From positions 9,188 to 73,187 of the forward strand of contig JBFLZC010000029.1 in assembly GCA_040756375.1 (NCBI GenBank): DNA of 64,000 bases, given 5' to 3'. This document shows positions 50,036 through 59,041 of this stretch, piece by piece. The position numbers and the translations under genes are program-made. The notes beneath the pieces are model-generated. The model saw only the letters and a program-made list of their open reading frames with translations, made no database searches and was not told the origin of the DNA. The stretch comes from VGSG01 sp040756375 (lineage in GTDB: Bacteria > Desulfobacterota > Desulfomonilia > Desulfomonilales > Desulfomonilaceae). The number at the start of each line of letters is the position of its first letter. Position 1 is the first letter of the stretch.

Positions 50036-50052
50036 GCATGGGAGTCTAAGAC

Positions 50053-51096
50053 GTGAGGAGAGCAAGCGCAGGTATGGCTATTCTTGCTGCTTCTTGCCTT
50101 CTCGCGGGGTGTGGATACAAAACTCATCCCAGGCCCGCAACCGCTGCCGTACCAGGAGAGATAGCCCTCGTGGATGCCCACGCGTATCCGAATCAGGTGG
50201 TCCTGAAATGGGATATTCCGAGCTCCAATGCGGATGGTTCTCAGTTGAAGGATCTCGGTGGGTTCAAGGTCTTCCGTAGCAGCCGCAGATCCGGGGAAGC
50301 CTGTCCCGATTGCGATAAGGCTGCAAACCTTCATGCGAGTGTGGACTATCGCACGCCGACAAACGCGGAAATTGTCGGGAACGAGGTGACCTACACGGAT
50401 GATAGGACTAGTCCCGGGAACGTGTACTTCTATGCGGTGTCCGCGTACAACGACCGAGGTAGAGAAGGCGCGAAGACTTCTACAGTGACAGTTGCGGTAG
50501 AAGAAGTGCCGCCGGCCCCGAGAGGGCTCAGATCGGAATTTGATAAGACAGGCATCATCCTGAACTGGGAAGCCCCCGATGCTCCCGCAGGGATACGCAC
50601 CTACAAGGTCTATCGGGGTGATTCTTCCGATCCGAGGGACATGAAATCGGTGGGCGGAACCCGTTGGGCAGAGAATTCGTTTGTGGACAAACAAGTTGAA
50701 AAAGACAAAACTTATTATTATGTGGTCCGCTCGATGAAGATGAGCGGTGGTGTGCCCCTGGAATCGGAGCCTTCGCAGGCTGTGCGCGCGGTCTTCCCGA
50801 AGGTGCAGTGGGATTCCCCGGAGAATGTGAAAGTCGAGTCTACCCGGCAGGGCATTACGGTTTGGTGGGAGCCGGTACGGATCCCTCAGGCTGAGACCCG
50901 GTACAATGTGTATCGATCTGAGGCAGGCAAGACCCCCGAGAGAATCAATCCCCGGCCGCTTTCAAAGCTCTCGTTGACAGATGGGAATGTGAAAAAAGGT
51001 CGCGAGTACCGTTATGCAGTCACTGCGTTTCCGGAAGGACGCCCGGACGAGGAATCGAGAAGGTCGGCGTCTGAGGCGATGAAATACTCTCGCTGA
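50053..51096 (+). CDS. Fibronectin type III lipoprotein in the LptM (YifL) position
   Basis: The 347-aa protein has a lipoprotein signal (MAILAASCLLAGCGYKTHPR, lipobox LAGC) followed by about three fibronectin III-like domains: GEIALVDAHAYPNQVVLKWD, APRGLRSEFDKTGIILNWEA and ENVKVESTRQGITVWWEPVR, each ending near a TYYYVVRS- or YRYAVTAF-type strand. Between argH and lysA many proteobacteria carry the tiny lipoprotein LptM/YifL (GCGxKGPLxxP), a helper of LPS transporter LptD assembly. The GCGYKTHPRPA start resembles it, so this is probably a long FnIII-containing version. Start GTG 50053. Confidence 0.7.
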   Translation: MRRASAGMAILAASCLLAGCGYKTHPRPATAAVPGEIALVDAHAYPNQVVLKWDIPSSNADGSQLKDLGGFKVFRSSRRSGEACPDCDKAANLHASVDYRTPTNAEIVGNEVTYTDDRTSPGNVYFYAVSAYNDRGREGAKTSTVTVAVEEVPPAPRGLRSEFDKTGIILNWEAPDAPAGIRTYKVYRGDSSDPRDMKSVGGTRWAENSFVDKQVEKDKTYYYVVRSMKMSGGVPLESEPSQAVRAVFPKVQWDSPENVKVESTRQGITVWWEPVRIPQAETRYNVYRSEAGKTPERINPRPLSKLSLTDGNVKKGREYRYAVTAFPEGRPDEESRRSASEAMKYSR

Positions 51097-51107
51097 TTAG
51101 GAACGAC

Positions 51108-52376
51108 ATGCATCATTTTCACTATATAAACAACGAGCTCTACTGCGAAAACGTGCCTTTGGCCAGGATATGCGAGGACGTGGGCACCCCTGTGTACGTT
51201 TACAGCCGTGAGACCCTGGTGAGGCACTTCAAGGTATTCGAGGAGCCTTTCGCCAATCTCAATCACCTAATCTGCTACTCGATGAAGGCATGCTCGAATC
51301 TTGCGATCTTGAATGTCTTCGCCGGCCTGGGCGGAGGGACGGACATCGTATCCGGAGGAGAGCTTTATCGTGCCCTCAGGGCCGGCGTGGCGCCGTCGAA
51401 AATTGTTTATTCGGGAGTGGGCAAGAAAGCCACGGAGATGGATGAGGCCCTCAAGGCCGATATCCTCATGTTCAACGTGGAATCGGAAGAAGAGCTCGAT
51501 CTCCTGGACCAACGTGCCCGATTCCTGGGCAAGAAGGCCAGAATAGCGGTGCGAGTCAATCCTGACGTGGACCCTCGGACCCATCCATACATCTCTACCG
51601 GCTTGAAGAGGAACAAGTTCGGGATTGAAGTGGAACGGTCATTGGACTTATACCGCAGGGCAGCCGCGATGGAGGGCTTGGAGCCCATCGGCGTGGATTG
51701 CCACATCGGGAGCCAAATGACAGACCTTTCGCCGTACATGGAGGCTGTGGACCGTCTTGGAGAGCTTTTCAGCACTCTTCGCTCTGAAGGAGTCAACATC
51801 CGGTACCTGGATATCGGCGGCGGACTCGGTATCCCGTATGACCAGGAAGAGCCGCCGTCTCCGGCGGATTACGGGCAGGCAGTCATCGAGCGGGTGCGAG
51901 ATATGGACGTGACCCTGATCCTGGAGCCTGGACGGGTGCTGGTGGGGAACGCAGGAATCCTGGTCACGAGGGTCTTGTATCAAAAACGAGGCACTCTCAA
52001 GCATTTCGTTATCGTTGACGCGGCCATGAACGACTTGATTCGTCCCGCTCTGTACAAGGCCCATCATGGTATCCAGAAAGTAATTCAGGATGGCGTGGGC
52101 CACGAGTCGCATAAAGTAGTTGCCGACGTGGTCGGGCCCATCTGCGAATCGGCAGACTTTTTGGCCCAGGACAGAGAATTGGACGAAATGCGATCAGGTG
52201 ATCTGCTCGCGCTGATGAGCGCGGGAGCGTACGGCTTTTGCATGTCTTCCAACTACAATTCACGGCCGCGAGCTGCTGAGGTTCTGGTAGCCGGAGACGA
52301 ATACTTTGTGGTTCGGGAGAGGGAGACGTACGACGACTTGATTCGTGGGGAGCGCATCCCGGATAAGATGCCGTAA
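51108..52376 (+). CDS. lysA: Diaminopimelate decarboxylase
   Basis: LysA converts meso-diaminopimelate to lysine. The 422-aa fold-type III PLP enzyme has the Schiff-base Lys in ICYSMKACSNLAILN, VSGGELYRALRAGV, GVDCHIGSQMTDLSPYMEAV, YLDIGGGLGIPY, and the EPGRVLVGNAGILVTRVLYQ and GAYGFCMSSNYNSRPRAAEV blocks that bind phosphate and substrate. Begins 11 nt after the FnIII lipoprotein gene. Confidence 0.96.
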   Translation: MHHFHYINNELYCENVPLARICEDVGTPVYVYSRETLVRHFKVFEEPFANLNHLICYSMKACSNLAILNVFAGLGGGTDIVSGGELYRALRAGVAPSKIVYSGVGKKATEMDEALKADILMFNVESEEELDLLDQRARFLGKKARIAVRVNPDVDPRTHPYISTGLKRNKFGIEVERSLDLYRRAAAMEGLEPIGVDCHIGSQMTDLSPYMEAVDRLGELFSTLRSEGVNIRYLDIGGGLGIPYDQEEPPSPADYGQAVIERVRDMDVTLILEPGRVLVGNAGILVTRVLYQKRGTLKHFVIVDAAMNDLIRPALYKAHHGIQKVIQDGVGHESHKVVADVVGPICESADFLAQDRELDEMRSGDLLALMSAGAYGFCMSSNYNSRPRAAEVLVAGDEYFVVRERETYDDLIRGERIPDKMP

Positions 52377-52396
52377 TCTCGCTGAAGGAGGAAAGA

Positions 52397-53269
52397 ATGT
52401 TTCAAGGAGCGTTCACTGCAATTGTGACCCCGTTCAAAGACGGCAAAGTGGATGTAGCTGCGCTGAAGTCGCTCATCCGCTTCGGCGTCGACGGTGGGTT
52501 GAGTGGATTTGTTCCGTGCGGAACAACCGGGGAATCGCCTACCCTGAGCCACGAAGAACACAAGCAGGTGGTAGAGATCACCACCAAGGAATTGGCCGGG
52601 CAGGTCAAAGTGCTGGCCGGGACCGGGTCCAACAGCACTGAGGAGGCGCTCGCGCTCACGAAGCATGCGAAGGAGGTCGGCGCGGACGGCGCGCTCATGG
52701 TCTCCCCGTACTACAATAAGCCTACTCAGGAAGGGCTGTACCAGCACTTCAAGACTGTCGCCGAAGCAGTGGATATCCCCATCGTGGTTTACAATATACA
52801 GAGCCGCACAGGCGTCAATGTGGAAAACGAGACCATGGCACGCCTCTCTAAAGTATCCAATATAGTTGGAGTGAAGGAAGCGTCCGGGTCCATCCTCCAA
52901 ATGAGCGAAGTGATACGACTCTGCGGTCCGGATTTCGATGTGCTCTCCGGGGATGACCAGATGACGTTTCCGCTCATGGCCCTGGGAGGCAAAGGGGTTA
53001 TCTCCGTTCTCACGAACATTGTTCCTGACAAGATGTCCCAACTGGTCGCGCACATGCTGAAGGGAGAAACCGCCAAGGGCCGCGCCCTTCACTTTGAGCT
53101 TTACGAGTTGTGCCAGGTGATGTTCATCGAGACCAACCCGATACCTGTGAAGGCCGCGCTTGCCCTCATGGGCAAGATACGCCCCGATATCCGGCTTCCA
53201 CTCTGTGCGCCGTCGGAAGCACATCTGAAGAAGCTCCGGACAGTCCTCGAACAATACGGACTCCTCTAA
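52397..53269 (+). CDS. dapA: 4-hydroxy-tetrahydrodipicolinate synthase
   Basis: DapA condenses pyruvate and aspartate semialdehyde, the first committed step of the lysine/DAP pathway. The 290-aa TIM-barrel protein has FVPCGTTGESPTLSHEEHKQ, the Tyr in VSPYYNKPTQEGLYQHFK and the Schiff-base Lys in SNIVGVKEASGSILQMSEVI. GGAGGAAAG precedes the ATG. Next comes dapB after 14 nt. Confidence 0.96.
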   Translation: MFQGAFTAIVTPFKDGKVDVAALKSLIRFGVDGGLSGFVPCGTTGESPTLSHEEHKQVVEITTKELAGQVKVLAGTGSNSTEEALALTKHAKEVGADGALMVSPYYNKPTQEGLYQHFKTVAEAVDIPIVVYNIQSRTGVNVENETMARLSKVSNIVGVKEASGSILQMSEVIRLCGPDFDVLSGDDQMTFPLMALGGKGVISVLTNIVPDKMSQLVAHMLKGETAKGRALHFELYELCQVMFIETNPIPVKAALALMGKIRPDIRLPLCAPSEAHLKKLRTVLEQYGLL

Positions 53270-53283
53270 GATTGGAGCCTGAC

Positions 53284-54087
53284 ATGAAGGTCGCAGTCAG
53301 TGGTGCCGCAGGTCGGATGGGAAAAAGGGTCCTTGCCCTTGCCAACGAACATCCCTCAATGAAAATCGTCGGCGCGCTGGAGGCTCCGGGATTCCGAGGA
53401 ATCGGCAAGGACGCTGGAGAAGTGGCCGGGATAGGAAAACTGGGCGTGTTGATAACCGACAAGCTGAAGCCGGTCTTGGCCGCGTGCGATGTCCTGATTG
53501 AGTTTTCTGCGCCTGAGCCCTCCCTGGAACACATCAAAGCTGCTGCTGCCGCGGGAAAGGCCATCGTGGTGGGCACCACGGGCTTTTCCGAGCAGCAACG
53601 CAAAGAAATAGCCCAAGCCGGCCCAAAGACCAGATGTCTCGTTGCCCCCAACATGAGCCCGGGCGTGAACCTGTTGTTCAATCTCGCCCAGCGCGTGGCT
53701 TCCGCGCTCGGTTCCGAGTACGATGTGGAAATCATTGAGGCCCACCATAGAATGAAGAAGGACGCACCCAGCGGCACAGCAGTGAAACTCGCGGAAGTGA
53801 TCAGCAAAGCCCTGGGCCGCGATTACGCCTCCGTCGGCGTGCACGGGAGAAAAGGGCTTGTGGGCGAGCGGACACCACAAGAGATTGGGGTTATGGCCGT
53901 GCGAGGGGGCGATATCGTGGGTGAGCACACGGTAATGTTCGTGACAGCAGGCGAACGATTGGAGCTTGTCCACCGTGCACACAGCAGAGACGCATTGGCC
54001 AGAGGCGCGGTTCAAGCCGCTCTGTGGCTGGCTTCTCAGCCGAATGGCCTGTACGACATGCAAGATGTATTGGGTTTGAAGGGGTAG
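53284..54087 (+). CDS. dapB: 4-hydroxy-tetrahydrodipicolinate reductase
   Basis: The 267-aa reductase carries KVAVSGAAGRMGKRVLALAN (NAD(P)-binding), GKAIVVGTTGFSEQQ, and EIIEAHHRMKKDAPSGTAVK, the catalytic His/Lys segment. It acts directly after DapA. The open frame extends upstream through the end of dapA but only the ATG at 53284 gives the conserved N-terminus. Confidence 0.96.
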   Translation: MKVAVSGAAGRMGKRVLALANEHPSMKIVGALEAPGFRGIGKDAGEVAGIGKLGVLITDKLKPVLAACDVLIEFSAPEPSLEHIKAAAAAGKAIVVGTTGFSEQQRKEIAQAGPKTRCLVAPNMSPGVNLLFNLAQRVASALGSEYDVEIIEAHHRMKKDAPSGTAVKLAEVISKALGRDYASVGVHGRKGLVGERTPQEIGVMAVRGGDIVGEHTVMFVTAGERLELVHRAHSRDALARGAVQAALWLASQPNGLYDMQDVLGLKG

Positions 54088-54089
54088 TC

Positions 54090-54836
54090 ATGAAGGTAGT
54101 CAGATTTCAAGTGAACGGGACCATCGTTCAAGGCAAGCTGGACGGAAACAGAGTGATTCCGCTGTCCGGGTCTTCCGGCGCTCAAGAGTATGCCATCGAA
54201 GCAGGGCGGCTCCTGGCCCCAGTGCAGCCGACCAAGGTGGTGGCCATCGGTTTGAATTATCGCGATCACGCGGAGGAAGTACACCTGCCGCTGCCTGATG
54301 AGCCGATACTCTTCATGAAGCCGTCGTCCAGCGTTATCGGTCCTCTGGATCCCATCGTCCTTCCGCGCACGAGCCGTAGGGTTGATTACGAGGCCGAACT
54401 TGCGGTGGTCATCGGGAAGACAGCCAGGAACGTGCCTGAGAACCGGGCAGCAGAATATATCGCAGGTTATTCTTGCCTCAATGACGTGACGGCTCGGGAT
54501 TTTCAGAAAAAGGACGGGCAGTGGACGCGTGCCAAGAGCTTCGATACCTTCTGCCCGATCGGGCCTTGGGTAGAAACGGAAGTTGACCCTTCGGATTTGG
54601 CCATAGAACTCTTACTCAACGGAGAGCCTAAGCAGAGGTCGCGCACGTCGAATCTTATTTTCAATCCTTTTCAATTGGTTGCGTTTGTCTCGGGTGTGAT
54701 GACCCTGTTTCCGGGCGACGTGATTGCCACGGGCACGCCATCGGGTATCGGGAGGCTCGCGCCAGGAGATCAGGTCGAGGTGCGGATAGAAGGAATTGGG
54801 TCTCTGATGAACGTGGTGAAGAACTCCGACGAATGA
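54090..54836 (+). CDS. Fumarylacetoacetate hydrolase-family protein
   Basis: The 248-aa protein has the FAH fold motifs VVAIGLNYRDHAEEVHLPLP, PILFMKPSSSVIGPLDPIVL, VDYEAELAVVIGKTARNVPE (metal-binding E-x-E), GYSCLNDVTARDFQKKDGQW and SFDTFCPIGPW. Members act as acylpyruvate hydrolases, oxaloacetate decarboxylases or aromatic-degradation hydrolases; the cluster gives no firm substrate. Its start is 2 nt after the dapB stop and its stop overlaps folK, so it belongs to the transcription unit. Confidence 0.88.
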   Translation: MKVVRFQVNGTIVQGKLDGNRVIPLSGSSGAQEYAIEAGRLLAPVQPTKVVAIGLNYRDHAEEVHLPLPDEPILFMKPSSSVIGPLDPIVLPRTSRRVDYEAELAVVIGKTARNVPENRAAEYIAGYSCLNDVTARDFQKKDGQWTRAKSFDTFCPIGPWVETEVDPSDLAIELLLNGEPKQRSRTSNLIFNPFQLVAFVSGVMTLFPGDVIATGTPSGIGRLAPGDQVEVRIEGIGSLMNVVKNSDE

Positions 54837-55420
54837 GCCCTGTTGCGTACATAGGTTTCGGCTCCAACCTGGGGAATCGGGAGCGCAAGTTTGCGAAAGC
54901 GCTGCGCGCTCTTGGCGAGATCCCGGCCACGGTTGTAACAGCGCATTCCGGGCTGTTTGAGACGGAGCCCGTGGATTTGTCGGACCACGGCCCCATGTTC
55001 CTGAACGCGGCTATATCGGTTGATACCGAGCTCTCAGCGAAAGACCTCTTGGGGCACATGAGGCGGATCGAGCTCATGCTTGGGAAATCGCCGCTGCATC
55101 GAAGCGACATGTCTCGGACCATAGATCTGGATCTCCTGTTGTACGGTTCGGAGCTCCTCGGTGAAGGAGAAGTGGAAGTGCCGCACCCTCGGATGCATCT
55201 GCGCGCGTTCGTGTTGGTGCCGTTGGCTGAAATCGCGGCCTCAGCGGTGCATCCTGGCCTTAACCGCACCATAGAAGACTTAGTTCGAGAGCTTCCGTAC
55301 GAGGAACTGGTGAAAGTGCGGGCGGTACAAGACCGTGCAACTCCGGCAGCTGCCAAAGACCGGACCCGGAACATAGCTCAAGCAAAGGTGGACGCGCAGC
55401 CGGCCTGCGGCAATGATTGA
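54833..55420 (+). CDS. folK: 6-hydroxymethyl-7,8-dihydropterin pyrophosphokinase
   Basis: FolK transfers pyrophosphate from ATP in folate synthesis. The 195-aa protein shows YIGFGSNLGNRERKFAKALR, SGLFETEPV, MRRIELMLGK then SRTIDLDLLLYGSELL and VPHPRMHLRAFVLVPLAEIA, all HPPK signatures. About 35 extra residues follow the usual C-terminus. Overlaps the FAH gene by 4 nt. Confidence 0.94.
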   Translation: MSPVAYIGFGSNLGNRERKFAKALRALGEIPATVVTAHSGLFETEPVDLSDHGPMFLNAAISVDTELSAKDLLGHMRRIELMLGKSPLHRSDMSRTIDLDLLLYGSELLGEGEVEVPHPRMHLRAFVLVPLAEIAASAVHPGLNRTIEDLVRELPYEELVKVRAVQDRATPAAAKDRTRNIAQAKVDAQPACGND

Positions 55421-55496
55421 TTCACTGTACGAGGTATGAAATCGGGGAAGAAGAACGCAGACAAAGCCCAAGGGCACAGCGACCGAGAACGACCCA

Positions 55497-57029
55497 ATGA
55501 GTGCGGATCTGCCGAGCGGCAGGATATTGATCGTAGACGATTCCCAGATCCTCAACGATATGTTGAGGGATATTTTCGAGGGAAGCGGCTTCGAGGCATA
55601 CCAAGCCTTCAGCGGCTTGGAAGCGAAGGCGCTCGCGCTGAAAGAAAGACCGGATATCGCGCTCATTGACGTGAACATGCCCGATTTGAACGGCATCGAG
55701 GTGCTCAGGTTTGTCAAAGAAAAGTTACCCGACACGATTGCGGTGATAATGACCGCGTCGGGAAGCGAAGAGACCGCCGTGAAAGTGCTCAAACTGGGAG
55801 CGGACGAGTACTTGGCCAAGCCATTTGACACGGGCAAGGTAGTGGATCTGGCCCTGGGTCTCTTGAAACACCGGGCCGCGGAACGGGAGAACGTTCGCCT
55901 GAGGAAAGAAATCCGCCGGACCGAGCAATACCTTGCCCACCTCACCCGAATCATCAAAGAAGGATTGATCACCACGGATTCTCGAGGACGGATAGAGTTG
56001 GTCAACCACGCGGCATCGAGCATGTGGGGCTATTCGGAAGACGAACTGCGTGGCCAGGATGTGCATCTCCTCATACATGGCGAAGCGCGCACACGTGCGC
56101 ATCGGGATGTGGTGAAGGCAACTCTGGAAGAGGGTAACATCGAGGGAGAGTTCCATTTCCGGAAGAAAGATCGGACGGTATTTCCGGGACATCTTTCCAC
56201 CTCGGTGATACAGGACAAGGACCGCCCACGGGGCATTGTGCTGGTCGTAGCCGACCTGACCCGCCAGAACCAGGTGGAAGACAAATTGAGGCAATCCGAG
56301 AAGCTTGCTTCGCTCGGCAAGGTCGTAGAAGGGGTTGCACACGAGGTCAGAAATTGTCTCACCTCCCTCGGTGGTTTTGCTTCGAGACTGAGGAGGATAA
56401 CCGAGGAGGATCCCCGTGCGGAGAACTACACCCGCATCATCCTCGACGATGTGGCCCGCCTGGAGTCAATGGTGCGGCAGATAGAGGACTACGTTCGGTT
56501 TTCGAAGTTCTATTCCTTTCAGTTCCAGAAGATCGCGGTAACGCCGCTCATCACACGAGCTCACGAAAGGGTGCTCCAACTGGTCAGAGTGGACTTGGCT
56601 AAGAAGGTTTCGTTCCGAATGGACGCGGACAAAGAGCTCCCCGCGGTCAGCGGCGATGCGCAGGCCTTGGAGGAGGTTTTTTTCAACCTCCTCATGAATG
56701 CGTACGAGGCCATGCCCAACGGCGGAAAGCTCAATGTCAGGGTCAAGGGACGCAACTCGGCAGTTTCAGTCGCAGTCACGGATACCGGCGTTGGCATCTC
56801 CGATGACGCCATCTCCGATATCTTCACGCCTTTTTATACCAGCAAGACTTCAGGGGCCGGCATGGGGTTGAGCAAAGTCTATATTCTCGTGGAAGAGCAT
56901 CGGGGGAGCATTTCGGTGACCTCGGAACCACGAAAGGGCTCCACTTTTGAAGTCTTGCTGCCTCAGGAACGGTTTCTCGGAAACGCTCCGGGAATTGAGC
57001 GAACATCGAGGGGAGGATCGGTTCGGTGA
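55497..57029 (+). CDS. Response regulator-PAS-histidine kinase hybrid
   Basis: The 510-aa soluble protein has an N-terminal receiver domain (ILIVDDSQILNDMLRDIFEG; phosphoacceptor D58 in IALIDVNMPDLNG; K in YLAKPFD), a PAS domain (LITTDSRGRIELVNHAASSM to VLVVADLTRQNQVEDKL), then a HisKA domain with H282 in GVAHEVRNCLTSLGGFASRL and a HATPase (VFFNLLMNAYEAMPNGGKLN, TDTGVGISDDAISDIFTPFY, GAGMGLSKVYILVEEHRGSI). Kinases with N-terminal receivers are often phosphorylated by or integrate another system. No response regulator lies next to it. The role is unknown. Confidence 0.9.
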   Translation: MSADLPSGRILIVDDSQILNDMLRDIFEGSGFEAYQAFSGLEAKALALKERPDIALIDVNMPDLNGIEVLRFVKEKLPDTIAVIMTASGSEETAVKVLKLGADEYLAKPFDTGKVVDLALGLLKHRAAERENVRLRKEIRRTEQYLAHLTRIIKEGLITTDSRGRIELVNHAASSMWGYSEDELRGQDVHLLIHGEARTRAHRDVVKATLEEGNIEGEFHFRKKDRTVFPGHLSTSVIQDKDRPRGIVLVVADLTRQNQVEDKLRQSEKLASLGKVVEGVAHEVRNCLTSLGGFASRLRRITEEDPRAENYTRIILDDVARLESMVRQIEDYVRFSKFYSFQFQKIAVTPLITRAHERVLQLVRVDLAKKVSFRMDADKELPAVSGDAQALEEVFFNLLMNAYEAMPNGGKLNVRVKGRNSAVSVAVTDTGVGISDDAISDIFTPFYTSKTSGAGMGLSKVYILVEEHRGSISVTSEPRKGSTFEVLLPQERFLGNAPGIERTSRGGSVR

Positions 57030-57121
57030 ATCGTCTCGGCGCAGCGTCGTGAAGGGCCATAGCTCTCACTGCCCGATGATTCAGGTTTGTCGCAAATCTG
57101 AAGACGCAAGCGGAGACCGAA

Positions 57122-57736
57122 ATGAAGTTCAGTTCAGCAATCGCAGCCTTGTGCGCGACTATTTTGATCGCAGGGCTATCAGGAGAAGCGTTCGGAGACA
57201 TTTACGTCAGGACTGACAAGGCTGGGCATAAGGAGTTTACCAATCGGCCCTCGGGTTTCGGGTGGGTCTTCTATGCCAAAGAAGACGGCTTTATGCCGGT
57301 TATCAAGTTTGCTGAAAAGGGCAAACCAAAGCCGATCGACCAAATTATCGCAGAGATTGCGCGAGAGTTTGACATAGATCCAGCCTTGGTAAAGGCGATT
57401 ATTGCCGTCGAATCGAATCACAAGCCGGACGCGGTCTCTCGCAAGGGGGCAAAGGGGCTCATGCAACTTATGCCCGCGACCGCGAAGAAGCTCGATGTGA
57501 AATCACCTCTCGATCCCCGCGAGAATATCCTTGGCGGCGTGAAGTACATTAAAGGGTTGATGGCCGCGTACGGGGACCTTCGCCTAGCCCTGGCCGCTTA
57601 CAATGCGGGCCCCGGAGCGGTGAAGAAATATTCGGGCATTCCGCCGTACCGTGAGACCATCAACTATGTTAAGAAAGTTCTCCACCACTACCATGAGTAC
57701 AAGAAGGGCGGTAAAGTATTGGTGGCAGACGGATAA
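57122..57736 (+). CDS. Exported lytic transglycosylase (SLT family)
   Basis: The 204-aa product has a signal peptide (SSAIAALCATILIAGLSGEA, then FGDIYV), a short beta segment (DIYVRTDKAGHKEFTNRPSG, like DUF4124), and an SLT domain: ALVKAIIAVESNHKPDAVSR with catalytic Glu, KGAKGLMQLMPATAKKLDV, and LALAAYNAGPGAVKKYSGIP then PYRETINYVKKVL. Such enzymes cleave peptidoglycan glycan strands in the periplasm. Lies 18 nt before pgsA. Confidence 0.9.
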   Translation: MKFSSAIAALCATILIAGLSGEAFGDIYVRTDKAGHKEFTNRPSGFGWVFYAKEDGFMPVIKFAEKGKPKPIDQIIAEIAREFDIDPALVKAIIAVESNHKPDAVSRKGAKGLMQLMPATAKKLDVKSPLDPRENILGGVKYIKGLMAAYGDLRLALAAYNAGPGAVKKYSGIPPYRETINYVKKVLHHYHEYKKGGKVLVADG

Positions 57737-57754
57737 GATAATCGTGAGAACCCT

Positions 57755-58324
57755 ATGAAAAGACATCTTCCGAACTTTCTCACCCTGGGGAGGATGGTCC
57801 TTGTTCCCCCCATCGTGGTCTTGCTGTTCTTCCCTGGTCGTTATACCTCTGCGATCGCTGCGGCCATCTTTCTCGTGGCGTCGCTCACGGATTTCTTTGA
57901 CGGGTTGCTGGCGAGACGGTTCCGCTACGAAAGCTCTTTCGGGCGCTTCTTGGATCCCATAGCCGACAAAGTGCTCGTCACGTCGGCCCTGATCATGCTT
58001 ATTTCACTGGGCCGTGTGCCGGCTTGGATCGTGATGCTCATCATCACGAGAGAAGTGGCGGTGAGTGCGCTTCGCGCCATAACCCGGGGATGGGAGACGA
58101 CCTTGAAACCGAGCCCATTGGGCAAGCTCAAGACGGTCTTTCAGTTTGCCGCTATTGTGCCGCTCATTGTTCACTACGAATATAAGATCGGCATAGTCGG
58201 TGTCGATTTCCACCTGATCGGCATGGTGCTGCTCTACGTTGCCCTGGTGCTCACCCTCTGGTCCGGCCTCGACTACTTCATACGTTTCTATCGGGAATAT
58301 CAGATCACCGAAGGGATCGAGTAA
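57755..58324 (+). CDS. pgsA: CDP-diacylglycerol-glycerol-3-phosphate 3-phosphatidyltransferase
   Basis: PgsA makes phosphatidylglycerol phosphate at the inner membrane. The 189-aa protein has four or more hydrophobic segments and the CDP-alcohol phosphotransferase motif LTDFFDGLLARRFRYESSFG, then RFLDPIADKVL (D-G-x2-A-R-x8-G-x3-D-x3-D). The start LPNFLTLGRMVLVPPIVVLL is typical. No tRNA partner is adjacent on this strand. Confidence 0.93.
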   Translation: MKRHLPNFLTLGRMVLVPPIVVLLFFPGRYTSAIAAAIFLVASLTDFFDGLLARRFRYESSFGRFLDPIADKVLVTSALIMLISLGRVPAWIVMLIITREVAVSALRAITRGWETTLKPSPLGKLKTVFQFAAIVPLIVHYEYKIGIVGVDFHLIGMVLLYVALVLTLWSGLDYFIRFYREYQITEGIE

Positions 58325-58399
58325 GCTTGGGGCTTAGGGTTGGGAGTCTCCTTTGCCCCAATCCTTGGCCTCTTGCACCGCTCCCAGTCTCGAGGCACC

Positions 58400-58424
58400 G
58401 GTAGGGACCGGCGTCTCTGCCGGT
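58400..58424. repeat. Dispersed GTAGG...CCGGCGTCTCTGCCGGT element
   Basis: Copy of the family at 11179, 14774, 63075 (inverted) and 63146. A related partial (CGGGCGCCTACC) follows at 58470. The 58325-58731 gap holds only such repeats and no supported gene. Confidence 0.65.
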
Positions 58425-58731
58425 CCGAATTGGTTGATACGTAATAAAAAATGTGTCGGCACGGAGGCCGGGCGCCTACCAATGTCTTGCGTGCCTTTTT
58501 ACGCGATCGGACAGTATTCTTGACACTTGCTATACTATGGGTTCCGGGCCTTGACATAAGCTGTGAGTGGTTGAGAACCGGGTGGCCCTGCAAGCGCTGG
58601 AGGCGCTCGCAAACACTTGAGAGTTCTTGGGGAGGGGGCCGGGGAGCTCCGCGAAACGCGGAGTTGCAAGAAGGGCCTCCCCGGCGACTCGTCAAGTGGC
58701 TCGTAGGTTTTGAAAGGCTTCCTGGGAGCGA

Positions 58732-58817
58732 TGGCGGAGGGAGAGGGATTCGAACCCCCGGACCTTTCGGTCAACGGTTTTCAAGACCGCCGCCTTAAAC
58801 CGCTCGGCCATCCCTCC
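58732..58817 (-). tRNA. tRNA-Ser(TGA)
   Basis: Read on the minus strand the 86-nt gene starts GGAGGGATGGCCGAG, has an anticodon loop CTTGAAA with anticodon TGA, a long variable arm typical of serine tRNAs, the T-loop GTTCGAATC, and ends TCCCTCC, discriminator G and an encoded CCA. The 7-bp acceptor stem pairs perfectly (GGAGGGA/TCCCTCC). A promoter lies 8 bp upstream. Confidence 0.95.
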
Positions 58818-58825
58818 ACTCGGGG

Positions 58826-58855
58826 ATGCTATCCCAGCGGCTGCAATAGTGTCAA
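58826..58855 (-). promoter_or_regulatory. Promoter of tRNA-Ser
   Basis: On the minus strand TTGACA (58850-58855), 18 bp, TAGCAT (58826-58831), 8 bp before the first tRNA base, as expected for a tRNA transcription start. Confidence 0.7.
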
Positions 58856-59041
58856 GGATAGCCTGGGGATGCGTCCGCGAATTGATAGCCTCTTTTCCTC
58901 GTTTCCGCTGGTGGGAGTTATACCGGTTTCCCAAAATAAGTATGGTGTCCCCGGAATTCGAGAGGTGATACGGCCTTGCTCTTCAAGGTCTTGACCCGGA
59001 GCGTCTCCAGCCCGGCGTTTCGGCCGCTGGACATCCTCGAA

